64,000 nt of DNA from Rhodovulum imhoffii (GTDB taxonomy: Bacteria; Pseudomonadota; Alphaproteobacteria; Rhodobacterales; Rhodobacteraceae), in assembly GCF_003046545.1 (NCBI RefSeq), contig NZ_QAAA01000007.1, forward strand, positions 62,001 through 126,000, given 5' to 3'. This document shows positions 27,844 through 36,469 of this stretch, piece after piece. The translations under genes and the position numbers were made by a program. The number at the start of each line of letters is the position of its first letter. The stretch's first letter is position 1. Under the pieces are notes generated by a model. The model was not told where the DNA came from, did not search any database, and saw only the letters and a list, made by a program, of their open reading frames with translations.

Positions 27844-29394
27844 TCAGCCTGCTTTCACCGCATCGGGAACGAGCCTGGCCATCACCTCGGCAGAGGTCAC
27901 CACGCTGGGCAGGCCCGCGCCGGGATGGGTGCCGGCACCGACCATGTAAAGCCCCCCGATCTCCTCGGAGATGTTATGCGGGCGGAAATTGGCGCTCTGG
28001 AAGATGCGCGGCTCAAGCGAGAACCCGGCCCCGAAAGGCGACAGGTAGCGGTCGCGGAAATCCACGGGCGTGAAACAGCGGCTGGCGCTGATATGTCCGG
28101 CAAAACCGGGCAACAGACGCTCTTCCAGAACGTTTTCCACCATCTTGCGGTAACGCTCGCCCTGTTCGGCCCAGTCGATGGGGGTGTCAGCGTGCAGATT
28201 CGGCACCGGCGACAAAACGTAGAACGTATCGTCCCCCGCAGGCGCCGCGGACGGGTCCGTCACGGTGGGGCGATGGACATAAAGGCTCATGTCTTCGGCC
28301 AGTTGTCCGCGCCTGAAGAAGATATCCCTGACCAGCCCCTTGTAACGGGTGCCGTTGACGATCGTGTGGTGGCCGACGTCTTCCCACAGGCCACGGGTGC
28401 CTTTGGTACCGAAATACCAGACAAACAGCCCCATCGACCAGCGGGCCTTGTCCAGTTTTTCGTCGGTCCAGCGCCAGCGGCGGTGGTTGCGCAGAAGCTG
28501 CCCGTACGTGAAACCCGCATCGGCGTTCGACACGACGACATCGGCGGTCAGGATTTCACCGCCTTTCAGGCGAACGCCGCGCGCCTTGTAATCTTTCACC
28601 AGGATCTCGTCGACCTCGGTCTCCATGCGCAGGGTTCCCCCCTGCGTTTCGACCACATCCGCCATCGCGCGCGCCAGTGCGGCGACGCCGCCCATCGCAT
28701 AATGCACCCCGAATTCCTTCTCGAGGTGGCTGACGAGAATGTACATCGACGTCACGTTGAACGGATCGCCGCCGATGAACAGCGGATGGAACGACAGCGC
28801 CATGCGCAGACGCTCATCCTTCACGCGGCTACAGGCGTGGGCGTAAACGGACCGGTCGGCACGCAGCCTGCCGAAGATGTGCAGCACCTTCACCAGGTCC
28901 ATCCATTTGTGCATCGGCTTGCGGCCAAGGTTCTCGAACCCGAACCAGTAACGCTCCTCGCTGTCTCTGAGGAACCGATCATATCCCGGCAGATCGTCGG
29001 GCGAGATGCGGGCCACCTCGGCGCGCATGGCCTCCGTCGACTGGCGGGCCGTGAACGTCTCTCCATCGGCAAAGCGGATCTCGTAGAACGGGTCCATCGG
29101 ACGCAGGTCGACCTCCTTGTCGAAGTTGCGCCCGCAAGCGGCCCAGAGATCCCGGAAGACCTGCGGAACGGTCACGATGGTGGGGCCAAGATCAAAGCGG
29201 TGCCCGTTTTCATGAATCGCGCTGCCGCGCCCGCCGGGCACGTCCAGTTTGTCGATCACCGTGACCTGATACCCCTTTGCCCCCAGGCGCATGGCCGCCG
29301 CGAGCCCCCCCAGCCCCGCACCGATTACGATGGCCCTGCGGCCGGTGGATTGCGCAGCCTGATCGATCAGGCCCGGGTCTGCTCGTGTCATCAT
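27844..29394 (-). CDS. crtI: Phytoene desaturase CrtI
   Basis: CrtI carries out the sequential desaturation of phytoene, to neurosporene in the spheroidene pathway. The 516-aa flavoprotein has the FAD-binding motif VIGAGLGGLAAAMRLGAKGY (about residues 22-41) and the C-terminal YMVGAGTHPGAGLPSV signature. Two adjacent ATG codons (29394 and 29391) could start it. It is divergent from crtA, with two PpsR sites in the gap. Confidence 0.96.
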   Translation of the reverse strand: MMTRADPGLIDQAAQSTGRRAIVIGAGLGGLAAAMRLGAKGYQVTVIDKLDVPGGRGSAIHENGHRFDLGPTIVTVPQVFRDLWAACGRNFDKEVDLRPMDPFYEIRFADGETFTARQSTEAMRAEVARISPDDLPGYDRFLRDSEERYWFGFENLGRKPMHKWMDLVKVLHIFGRLRADRSVYAHACSRVKDERLRMALSFHPLFIGGDPFNVTSMYILVSHLEKEFGVHYAMGGVAALARAMADVVETQGGTLRMETEVDEILVKDYKARGVRLKGGEILTADVVVSNADAGFTYGQLLRNHRRWRWTDEKLDKARWSMGLFVWYFGTKGTRGLWEDVGHHTIVNGTRYKGLVRDIFFRRGQLAEDMSLYVHRPTVTDPSAAPAGDDTFYVLSPVPNLHADTPIDWAEQGERYRKMVENVLEERLLPGFAGHISASRCFTPVDFRDRYLSPFGAGFSLEPRIFQSANFRPHNISEEIGGLYMVGAGTHPGAGLPSVVTSAEVMARLVPDAVKAG

Positions 29395-29410
29395 GTCGCT
29401 AGGTTAAACC

Positions 29411-29502
29411 TGTCCAGTTTAGTTTACAATGCTCCTACATAATGTGCGGCGCGGGCGGGAGACACCTTGCGGTCGCACCCTCAGTGTCACAAAAGATTGA
29501 CA
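29411..29502. promoter_or_regulatory. crtI/crtA divergent promoter region with two distant PpsR operators
   Basis: TGT-N12-ACA sites lie at 29411-29428 (near the crtI start) and 29485-29502 (21 nt before the crtA ATG). They are 74 bp apart start to start, about seven helical turns, as if each covers one promoter and the two cooperate through a loop. This matches the split arrangement described for crtA-crtI in R. capsulatus. Confidence 0.85.
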
Positions 29503-29522
29503 GCCCGGAAGGAGAATCGCCA

Positions 29523-30248
29523 ATGCAGGTCGTTACCCTCAGCTATTTCCGCTATGACAACTGGGCCTCCCGGTTCGAAGCCTTCACCCAGATGGCCCGC
29601 GCGCGCTACGCGCTGCGCAATGTCGAGGGGCTGGAGTTCTTCAAGCTCATGGGTACGGGCTCGGATGCCGGGTTTACCCCCGTTCCCAACGTGAACGTCA
29701 ACGCCATCCTGGCGGTGTGGAAGGACATGGAGACCGCGAAGAAGGCCGTCCATGACAACCTGACCTACCGGATCTGGCGCGATCATTCCTGCGAAATGTG
29801 GACGCTCTACATGGCGGCGACCTCGGCGCGGGGCAGGTGGTCGGGGGCGGAGCCCTTCACACCGCAGATGAAGGAAAAGCGCGGCCCGCTTGCGGTACTG
29901 ACCCGCGCCACGCTGAAATTGCCGGTTGCACTCCAGTTCTGGAAAGAGGTACCCGACATTCAGGACATGGTGAAGGAAGACCCGGACGTGGTCTTCAAGA
30001 TGGGCATGGCCGAGGTGCCTTGGGTGCAACAGGTGACCTTCTCGATCTGGCCGAATGCAAAGGTCATGAACAAGTTCGCGCGGGGCGATTGCCCGCATGC
30101 CCGCGCCATTCAGAACGTGCGCGACGGCAACTGGTTCAAGGAAGAGCTTTACGCCCGCTTCCGCATCCTCGAAGACGAGGGCACATGGGAGGGCAAGAGC
30201 CCGCTTGAAAAACTGAAAGCCGAAAAAACCGAAGAAGAGGCGGCATGA
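29523..30248 (+). CDS. crtA: Spheroidene monooxygenase CrtA
   Basis: CrtA adds a keto group to spheroidene in the presence of oxygen, giving spheroidenone. The 241-aa protein starts MQVVTLSYFRYDNWASRFEAF with GGAGA upstream; the frame is open for 27 more codons but these overlap the operator region. Family blocks include GLEFFKLMGTGSDAGFTPVPN and EVPWVQQVTFSIW. Its stop overlaps the bchI ATG (ATGA), so carotenoid oxidation and Mg-chelatase genes share a transcript. Confidence 0.94.
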   Translation: MQVVTLSYFRYDNWASRFEAFTQMARARYALRNVEGLEFFKLMGTGSDAGFTPVPNVNVNAILAVWKDMETAKKAVHDNLTYRIWRDHSCEMWTLYMAATSARGRWSGAEPFTPQMKEKRGPLAVLTRATLKLPVALQFWKEVPDIQDMVKEDPDVVFKMGMAEVPWVQQVTFSIWPNAKVMNKFARGDCPHARAIQNVRDGNWFKEELYARFRILEDEGTWEGKSPLEKLKAEKTEEEAA

Positions 30249-31249
30249 CACAACCTTTCCCGTTCTCTGCCATCGTTGGGCAGGACGAAATGAAACAGGC
30301 AATGATCCTGACCGCGATCGACCCGGGCATCGGCGGCGTGCTGGTGTTCGGCGACCGGGGGACGGGGAAGTCCACCGCCGTGCGCGCCCTGGCCGCCTTG
30401 CTGCCCCCCATCCGGGTGGTGGCGGGCTGCCCGGTCAACTCCCCCACGCCTGACAAGTGCCCCGACTGGGCCCATATCGCCCAGCACGACATCGTCGAAC
30501 GCCCTACCCCCGTGGTGGACCTGCCGCTGGGCGTGACGGAAGACCGCGTCGTCGGCGCGCTGGATATCGAAAAGGCCCTGACCAGCGGCGAAAAGGCGTT
30601 TGAGCCCGGCCTCCTGGCCCGCGCAAACCGCGGCTACCTTTATATCGATGAGGTCAACCTGCTGGAAGACCACATCGTGGACCTTCTGCTGGACGTGGCC
30701 CAGTCGGGCGAAAACGTAGTGGAGCGTGAGGGCCTGTCCATCCGTCACCCCGCGCGGTTTGTTCTTGTCGGTTCCGGGAACCCGGAGGAAGGCGAACTGC
30801 GCCCGCAACTTCTGGACCGCTTCGGCATGTCGGTAGAGGTGACCTCGCCCAAGGACATCGACACCCGGATCGAGGTCATCCGCCGCCGCGACGCCTACGA
30901 GATGGACTACGAAGGCTTCATGTCGCACTGGCGCGAACAGGACGCCGCGCTGCGCGACCGCATCGTCACCGCGCGCGGCAAGCTGCCTGCGATGGAGACA
31001 CCGGAGGAGGTGTTGCGCGACTGTGCGGAGCTGTGTCTCGCGCTCGGCTCCGACGGGCTGCGCGGAGAACTGACACTGCTGCGCACCTCCCGTGCGCTGG
31101 CTGCCTTCGAGGGCGCGGAGAAGGTCGGGCGGGAGCATGTGCGCAAGGTCGCGCCCTCGGCCCTGCGCCACCGCCTGCGCCGCGACCCGCTGGATGAGGC
31201 CGGGTCCACCACCCGTGTCGCCCGCGTCGTGGAGGAGGTGCTGGCGTGA
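30245..31249 (+). CDS. bchI: Magnesium chelatase ATPase subunit I
   Basis: BchI is the AAA+ ATPase that, with BchD, drives Mg2+ insertion by BchH. The 334-aa protein has a Walker A at about residues 36-44 (GDRGTGKST), Walker B YLYIDEVNLLEDHIVDLLLD (about residues 133-152) and the sensor region VLVGSGNPEEGELRPQLLDRFG. ATGA overlap with crtA; its TGA overlaps the bchD GTG start. Confidence 0.96.
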   Translation: MTQPFPFSAIVGQDEMKQAMILTAIDPGIGGVLVFGDRGTGKSTAVRALAALLPPIRVVAGCPVNSPTPDKCPDWAHIAQHDIVERPTPVVDLPLGVTEDRVVGALDIEKALTSGEKAFEPGLLARANRGYLYIDEVNLLEDHIVDLLLDVAQSGENVVEREGLSIRHPARFVLVGSGNPEEGELRPQLLDRFGMSVEVTSPKDIDTRIEVIRRRDAYEMDYEGFMSHWREQDAALRDRIVTARGKLPAMETPEEVLRDCAELCLALGSDGLRGELTLLRTSRALAAFEGAEKVGREHVRKVAPSALRHRLRRDPLDEAGSTTRVARVVEEVLA

Positions 31250-32940
31250 GCACTCCCATGACCCCGTGGGAGCGGGTTGAAACGGGCCTGGCCGCGCTGG
31301 CGGTGGACCCGGACGGTCTGGGCGGATTGTGGTTGCGCGCCCGCTCCAGCCCCGTACGCGACCGCGTCACCGGGGCGCTTGGGGTCATCGACCTGCCGCA
31401 GCGTCGCCTGCACCCCGCCATCGGGGATGAGCAGCTCTTCGGCGGGATCGACCTGACCGCGACGCTCGGCACCGGGAAAGTCGTGGATCGGCCCGGCCTG
31501 CTTTCCACCCCCGGACTGCTTGTCCTGCCGATGGCGGAACGGACCTCCCCCGGCCTGGCCGCACGGCTGGCCGGGGCGCTGGACAACAATATCGGCCATT
31601 GCCTGATCGCACTGGACGAAGGCGCGGACCCGGACGAGGCCTTGCCCGCCGCGCTGGTGGACAGGCTGGGCGTCCACATCGACCTGGAAGCCCTGCCCTG
31701 GGGGGAGACGGACCCCCTAACCTACGACACGGACGCCCTGGCCCGCGCCCGCGCCCGCCTGCCCGGTGTAACCGCGGAGGCCGGCATTCTGCAGGATCTG
31801 ACCGTTGTCGCCATGAAGCTGGGTATCGACAGCCTGCGTGCCCCGATGCTGGCGCTGCGCATGGCGAAGGCACTCGCCGCCATCGCCGGGCAGGACATTG
31901 TCGAGGTGGAGGAGGTCGCCGCCGCGGTCGAACTGGTGCTCGCCCCGCGCGCCACGCGGTTCCCGCAAGACCCCCCCCAGGAGCCGGAGCAGGACCAGAC
32001 CCCACCCGAACCCGAACCGCAGGATCAGGACCAGGGCGACGACGGCGAACAGACCCTCGAAGACCTACCCTTGCAGGACATCCTGCTGGAGGCTGCGCAG
32101 GCTGCCCTGCCCGCCGATCTTCTGGCGCAACTGGCCGCCGGAAAAGCCAACCGCGGCGCCAGCGGCAGCACCGGCGCCGGAGCGCGGCGCAAGGGCAACC
32201 GCCGCGGCCGGCCGATTCCTTCCCGCCGGGGACGGATGGACGGTCAGTCGCGCGTCGATATCATCTCCACCCTGCGCGCCGCCGCACCCTGGCAGACGAT
32301 CCGCCGCCGCAGTGCCCGCCATGAACAGGCGCTCTACATCCAGACCGATGACATCCGCCTGCGCCGCTACGAGGAAAAGAGCGATCGGCTTCTGATCTTC
32401 GTCGTCGATGCCTCCGGCTCAGCGGCGATGACCCGGCTGGCAGAAGCCAAGGGCGCGGTGGAGCTGCTTCTGGCCGAAGCCTATGCGCGCCGCGACCATG
32501 TGGCGCTGGTGGCATTCCGGGGCGAAGGGGCGGAGCTTTTGCTGCCGCCAACCCGCTCGCTCGTGCAAACCAAGAGACGGCTGGCCGCGTTGCCAGGCGG
32601 CGGCGGCACCCCTCTGGCGGCGGGGCTGAAACTGGCGCTGGAGGTCTCGGCTCAGGCGTCCGGGCGCGGGATGACGCCAACCATCGCCCTGCTGACCGAC
32701 GGGCGCGCGAATATCTCCCTGGAAGGGACCCCCAACCGGGCCGAAGCCGCCGAAGACGCCCGAAAAATGGGGCACGCCCTGCGTCTCAACGGCCTTCCGG
32801 CGATGGTCATCGATATGGGCATGCGTCCGGAGCGCAGCCTCAAGGCGCTGGCCGAAATCATGGCCGCCCCGTATATCCCCCTGCCCCGCGCCGACGCGAA
32901 CCGCCTGTCCTCGGCGGTATCGGCGGTTCTGGAAAGCTAG
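31246..32940 (+). CDS. bchD: Magnesium chelatase subunit D
   Basis: BchD is the AAA-like, von Willebrand A-containing subunit of Mg-chelatase that links BchI to BchH. The 564-aa protein has a degenerate AAA N-terminal half, a Pro/Glu/Asp-rich linker (about residues 240-275), a basic GARRKGNRRGRPIPSRRGR stretch, and a C-terminal vWA domain with the MIDAS motif DASGSA at about residues 387-392. The GTG start is chosen because it overlaps the bchI stop (GTGA) and GGAGGAGG precedes it; an ATG lies four codons later. Confidence 0.95.
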   Translation: MSTPMTPWERVETGLAALAVDPDGLGGLWLRARSSPVRDRVTGALGVIDLPQRRLHPAIGDEQLFGGIDLTATLGTGKVVDRPGLLSTPGLLVLPMAERTSPGLAARLAGALDNNIGHCLIALDEGADPDEALPAALVDRLGVHIDLEALPWGETDPLTYDTDALARARARLPGVTAEAGILQDLTVVAMKLGIDSLRAPMLALRMAKALAAIAGQDIVEVEEVAAAVELVLAPRATRFPQDPPQEPEQDQTPPEPEPQDQDQGDDGEQTLEDLPLQDILLEAAQAALPADLLAQLAAGKANRGASGSTGAGARRKGNRRGRPIPSRRGRMDGQSRVDIISTLRAAAPWQTIRRRSARHEQALYIQTDDIRLRRYEEKSDRLLIFVVDASGSAAMTRLAEAKGAVELLLAEAYARRDHVALVAFRGEGAELLLPPTRSLVQTKRRLAALPGGGGTPLAAGLKLALEVSAQASGRGMTPTIALLTDGRANISLEGTPNRAEAAEDARKMGHALRLNGLPAMVIDMGMRPERSLKALAEIMAAPYIPLPRADANRLSSAVSAVLES

Positions 32941-32944
32941 GCCG

Positions 32945-33814
32945 ATGGAGTGGCGCACGGATGGCGCAGACTGGCCCAACAACCAGTTCTCGCGTTTTGT
33001 GCGCCACCGGCCCCATTACTGGCATGTGCAGCAGGCGGGCGCCGGTCCGGTCGTACTTTTGCTGCACGGCACCGGCGGCTCCACCCACAGCTGGCGCGAC
33101 ATGATCCCCCTGCTGGCGCGGAATTACACCGTCGTCGCGCTGGATCTGCCCGGGCAGGGCTTCACCCGCATGGGCGCACGCCAGCGCTGCGGGCTGGACA
33201 ACATGAGTACCGACATCGCCGGCTTCATGGCAGGCGAAGGGCTCTCACCCGCGGCGATCATCGGCCATTCGGCGGGTGGGGCCATCGCGCTGCGCATGGC
33301 CGGCCGGATGGATCCCGCGCCCGGGGCTGTTGTGGGGATCAATGCGGCGCTGTCGAATTTCGAGGGCGCGGCTGGCACGCTTTTCCCGATGATGGCACGG
33401 ATGCTGTCACTCAATCCTTTCACGGCATCGATGTTCGCCCGGTTCACAGCCACCGAAAGCAATGTGAAGGCACTGATCGGGTCCACCGGCAGCGAACTGA
33501 CGCCTGAGGGGCTGGCGCTCTATCGCCGGCTCATCAGTGACCGGCACCACGTGGACGCGACCCTGACCATGATGGCCCAATGGTCGCTGGAAGGCCTCCA
33601 GGCCGACCTGCCGGAAATCTGCGTGCCAACCCTGTTTGTCACCGGGGACAAGGACCAGGCTGTTCCCCCCCGCGTGGCCGAAAGCGCGGTGGCCCGGATG
33701 CCGAGGGCCGAGCATGTCCGCTTTGCCGCGCTGGGGCACCTTGCCCATGAAGAAGCGCCCGAGGCCGTCGCCATGTCGATCACCGCCTTCCTTCGGGCGC
33801 AGGGCGTGGGTTAA
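32945..33814 (+). CDS. bchO: Alpha/beta hydrolase BchO, Mg-chelatase associated
   Basis: BchO is an alpha/beta hydrolase encoded with bchID in purple bacteria; it is thought to assist Mg-chelatase, though its substrate is unknown. The 289-aa protein has the oxyanion segment LLHGTGGSTHSW (about residues 39-50) and the nucleophile elbow GHSAGG (about residues 111-116), with a late GHLAHEEAPE histidine region. It starts 4 nt after bchD and marks the right end of the PGC. Its TAA and that of the convergent gene overlap in one TTAA. Confidence 0.92.
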   Translation: MEWRTDGADWPNNQFSRFVRHRPHYWHVQQAGAGPVVLLLHGTGGSTHSWRDMIPLLARNYTVVALDLPGQGFTRMGARQRCGLDNMSTDIAGFMAGEGLSPAAIIGHSAGGAIALRMAGRMDPAPGAVVGINAALSNFEGAAGTLFPMMARMLSLNPFTASMFARFTATESNVKALIGSTGSELTPEGLALYRRLISDRHHVDATLTMMAQWSLEGLQADLPEICVPTLFVTGDKDQAVPPRVAESAVARMPRAEHVRFAALGHLAHEEAPEAVAMSITAFLRAQGVG

Positions 33815-34746
33815 CCGCCGGTCATCACCGCCTCGGCGATCTCGATCCAGGCATCGCCAATCACAACGGTGAAAAAATCCACTGCGTGTGAAATCTGCAT
33901 CGACGCGCCTCCGTCGTATCCGGTGGGCATGTGGTTTTCAAAGCGGATCACCCGTTCCGCCCCACCGGGCAAGGTGACGTTTATGGTCCCGCTCCCGTCA
34001 CCCCGGCGCATCGCGCCAAAAGGGCATTCCGCGTCCTGCCCGGCGACGGAACAGCGTAAACTGCCGGTGGCGTGATAACCCGTACCGGGAACCAGCGCAT
34101 CCGGCCCCGACGCCTCTGCCAGGAACTCCCCGGCCACCCATCCGTCATGCATCCCCTGTGCGACGTTGCACCAGCGGCGACCCTCGGCAAAGATACAGCC
34201 CTTGTTTTGAAGGATGTCGCCCGACTGGAACCAGCTCAGCGCCTCTGCCCGCAGCGTTGGCGCGCCGCGCAGGTTCAGACGGCCGCCGGAAGAATTCAGC
34301 CGGACCTTGTAATAATCCGGTCCGCCGGACAGGCCATCCGCGAAATCCGGTCCGAACAGGCTGACATCCAGTTCGAAATCGCTGCCTTCCCCCCGCCGGG
34401 CGGCAGAACGCATCAGGTAAACACGCAGCCGGTAGGCCCCGCTTTCGGGCAGGGCGCCGATAAAGCTGTTGCCCTGACTCGACCCGACGAACAACGCCAC
34501 GGAGTCCTCTCCCGGCGGCAGGATGTTGAAATAGGCGCTGTCGTTGGTCGCGCTCAACGTCGCCTGGATCACCTGCCCGGCGGAAACTTCCAGCGTGTAA
34601 TCGATAATCTCGTAACCCACGATTCGCCCCGTGACCGCGGCCGTGGTTTGCCCCTGCGTGAAAGACAGAGGTACAGTCGCGATCTCCCCGCCCTGCGCCA
34701 CGAGAGGCGCCAGACAAAGCAGCGTGCGAAGAAGAGAGCCTTTCAT
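33811..34746 (-). CDS. Secreted protein with SH3-like domain, function unknown
   Basis: The 311-aa product has a short signal peptide (about residues 1-19), an N-terminal beta-rich region (YEIIDYTLEVSAGQVIQATLS, about residues 44-64) resembling pre-peptidase or lysozyme-inhibitor-like domains, and a bacterial SH3-like stretch in the middle (LRAEALSWFQSGDILQN to DGWVAGEFL, about residues 165-210). Cysteines near 182, 191, 231 and 240 could form disulfides. It starts 3 nt after the epimerase stop, so the two are co-transcribed. An envelope role is inferred; no enzyme motif was seen. Confidence 0.82.
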   Translation of the reverse strand: MKGSLLRTLLCLAPLVAQGGEIATVPLSFTQGQTTAAVTGRIVGYEIIDYTLEVSAGQVIQATLSATNDSAYFNILPPGEDSVALFVGSSQGNSFIGALPESGAYRLRVYLMRSAARRGEGSDFELDVSLFGPDFADGLSGGPDYYKVRLNSSGGRLNLRGAPTLRAEALSWFQSGDILQNKGCIFAEGRRWCNVAQGMHDGWVAGEFLAEASGPDALVPGTGYHATGSLRCSVAGQDAECPFGAMRRGDGSGTINVTLPGGAERVIRFENHMPTGYDGGASMQISHAVDFFTVVIGDAWIEIAEAVMTGG

Positions 34747-34749
34747 GAT

Positions 34750-35745
34750 TTATTTCCCGTAATAGTCGCGGAACCACGCGACGAAATTGGCAACCCCTTC
34801 ACGGAACGGGGTTTTCGGGCAATAGCCGGTCAGACGCCGCAACAGGGCCGCGTCCGCCCAGGTTGCGGGGACATCACCCGGCTGAATCTCCATGTAGTTG
34901 CGGATCGCGGGGCGGCCGATCTCGGCCTCGATTGCGTCGATGAAATCCAGCAGGCGCACTTTTTCGGAATTGCCGATATTCACCACCCTGAACGGTGCCA
35001 CGGGGCTGAGGCTGTCGTCCTCCACCGGCGTGTCGCCGGGTACGGCATCCATCAGCAAGCGTATTCCCCGCACGAGGTCGGAGACATAGGTGAAATCCCG
35101 ATACATGTCGCCGTGGTTGTAAACGTCGATCGGGCGGTCTCGCAGGATGGCATCGGTGAACTTGAAAAGCGCCATGTCCGGGCGCCCCCACGGGCCATAA
35201 ACGGTGAAAAAGCGGAACATCGTCACCGGCAGGCCGTGCAGGTGGGCATAGGTATGGCCCATGGCTTCATTGGCCTTTTTCGTGGCCGCGTAAAAGGACA
35301 TCTGCGTATCGGCCTTTTGCGTTTCGGCATAGGGCATATCGGCATTTGCACCGTAAACGGAGCTGGTCGAGGCCATCAGAAGATGCGCGACATGGTGGCG
35401 GCGGGCGGCCTCCATCACGTTAAAGGTGCCGATGACGTTGGCGTCGATATAAGCGCGCGGGTTTTCGAGGCTGTAGCGCACCCCGGCCTGCGCGGCGAGG
35501 TGGACGATGACATCCGGCTCACACGCATCCACCGCGGCGGACAGTGCCGCATCGTCCTCCAGCAGGGCCTCGGTCGCGGAAAAGCCGGGGGTCTGGTGCA
35601 GCATCGCGTGACGCCGCTGCTTGAGCGTGACGTCATAATAATCCGTCATCCCGTCGAAACCATGCACCTGCATGCCCTCGGCCAGCAGGAGTTCGGCCAG
35701 ATGATACCCGATGAACCCGGCGGTACCGGTGACAAAGACCTTCAT
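34750..35745 (-). CDS. UDP-glucuronate 4-epimerase-like SDR enzyme
   Basis: This 331-aa extended short-chain dehydrogenase probably interconverts UDP-glucuronate and UDP-galacturonate for surface polysaccharide. It has the NAD motif GTAGFIGYHLAELL (about residues 7-20), the Ser region STSSVYGAN, the catalytic YAATK (about residues 149-153) and the family segment RFFTVYGPWGRPDMALFKFTDAI. It begins the two-gene unit with the SH3-domain protein. Other nucleotide-sugar 4-epimerases are possible, but the WGRPDMA motif favours the glucuronate class (CapI/LspL). Confidence 0.87.
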   Translation of the reverse strand: MKVFVTGTAGFIGYHLAELLLAEGMQVHGFDGMTDYYDVTLKQRRHAMLHQTPGFSATEALLEDDAALSAAVDACEPDVIVHLAAQAGVRYSLENPRAYIDANVIGTFNVMEAARRHHVAHLLMASTSSVYGANADMPYAETQKADTQMSFYAATKKANEAMGHTYAHLHGLPVTMFRFFTVYGPWGRPDMALFKFTDAILRDRPIDVYNHGDMYRDFTYVSDLVRGIRLLMDAVPGDTPVEDDSLSPVAPFRVVNIGNSEKVRLLDFIDAIEAEIGRPAIRNYMEIQPGDVPATWADAALLRRLTGYCPKTPFREGVANFVAWFRDYYGK

Positions 35746-35835
35746 GCGCGCCCTTTCCCCTGACCCGGCATCTGGCCGGGAGTCGGGTGCCGGTATAGGC
35801 CTCTGGCCTTACCCGCGCAACGGCAGGGCGTGCGG

Positions 35836-36348
35836 TTACTGGGCCTGTGACCGGAGGTAGGCGATCACGTCCGCACGATCCTGCGCCTTGGGCAAACCCG
35901 CGAAGGTCATCGTGGTTCCGGGGGCAAACCCGCGGGGATTTTCGAGATAGGCGAAAAGCGCCTCCGGCGTCCAGGCCTCGGTGGTGCCGTCCAGCGCACC
36001 GGAATAGCCGAAGCCCTCAACCACGCCGACCGCCCGACCCACGACCTGATAAAGCGTCGGTCCGGTCAGGTTCACACCCGGATCAACCTTGTGGCAGGCC
36101 TGGCACTTCTTGAACACGCGCGCACCGGCATCGGCATCGCCGGAGGCGAGAATTTCCTCAACCGTCCGTTCCGGTTCTGCCGGGGCGGCCTCGGCCTCTT
36201 CCCCTCCGGGGGCCACGTAGGCCTGCGCGCCTTCCCCCGGCGCCGGCATCCGGTAGAGTCCTTTGGCGGCCATGTTGACCACGACGAAAATCAAAAGCGC
36301 CCCGCTCAGCGCGGCAAAAACCTTGGTGAAGGCCAGTGTATCAGACAT
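35836..36348 (-). CDS. cycY: Membrane-anchored cytochrome c (cytochrome cy type)
   Basis: Cytochrome cy is a tethered electron carrier between the bc1 complex and the reaction centre or cbb3 oxidase. The 170-aa protein has an uncleaved N-terminal anchor (about residues 11-29), an Ala/Pro/Glu-rich flexible linker (about residues 38-62), a haem motif CQACH and a Met ligand context TTMTFAGL. The ATG at 36348 (MSDTLAFTKVF) is preferred over an in-frame codon 27 residues upstream because the extension is basic and would precede the anchor. It lies just outside the PGC, divergent from pheA. Confidence 0.88.
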   Translation of the reverse strand: MSDTLAFTKVFAALSGALLIFVVVNMAAKGLYRMPAPGEGAQAYVAPGGEEAEAAPAEPERTVEEILASGDADAGARVFKKCQACHKVDPGVNLTGPTLYQVVGRAVGVVEGFGYSGALDGTTEAWTPEALFAYLENPRGFAPGTTMTFAGLPKAQDRADVIAYLRSQAQ

Positions 36349-36469
36349 ATCGCGTTCCCATCGCGTCTTTCCCCAGCCCTTTCCTATGCGCTTCCCCTTC
36401 GGATTGGCAAGGTGTAGATACATCTGCAATCGGGGCCCTTCCCCCGCGCCGCTACGTAAGAGACAGAAA

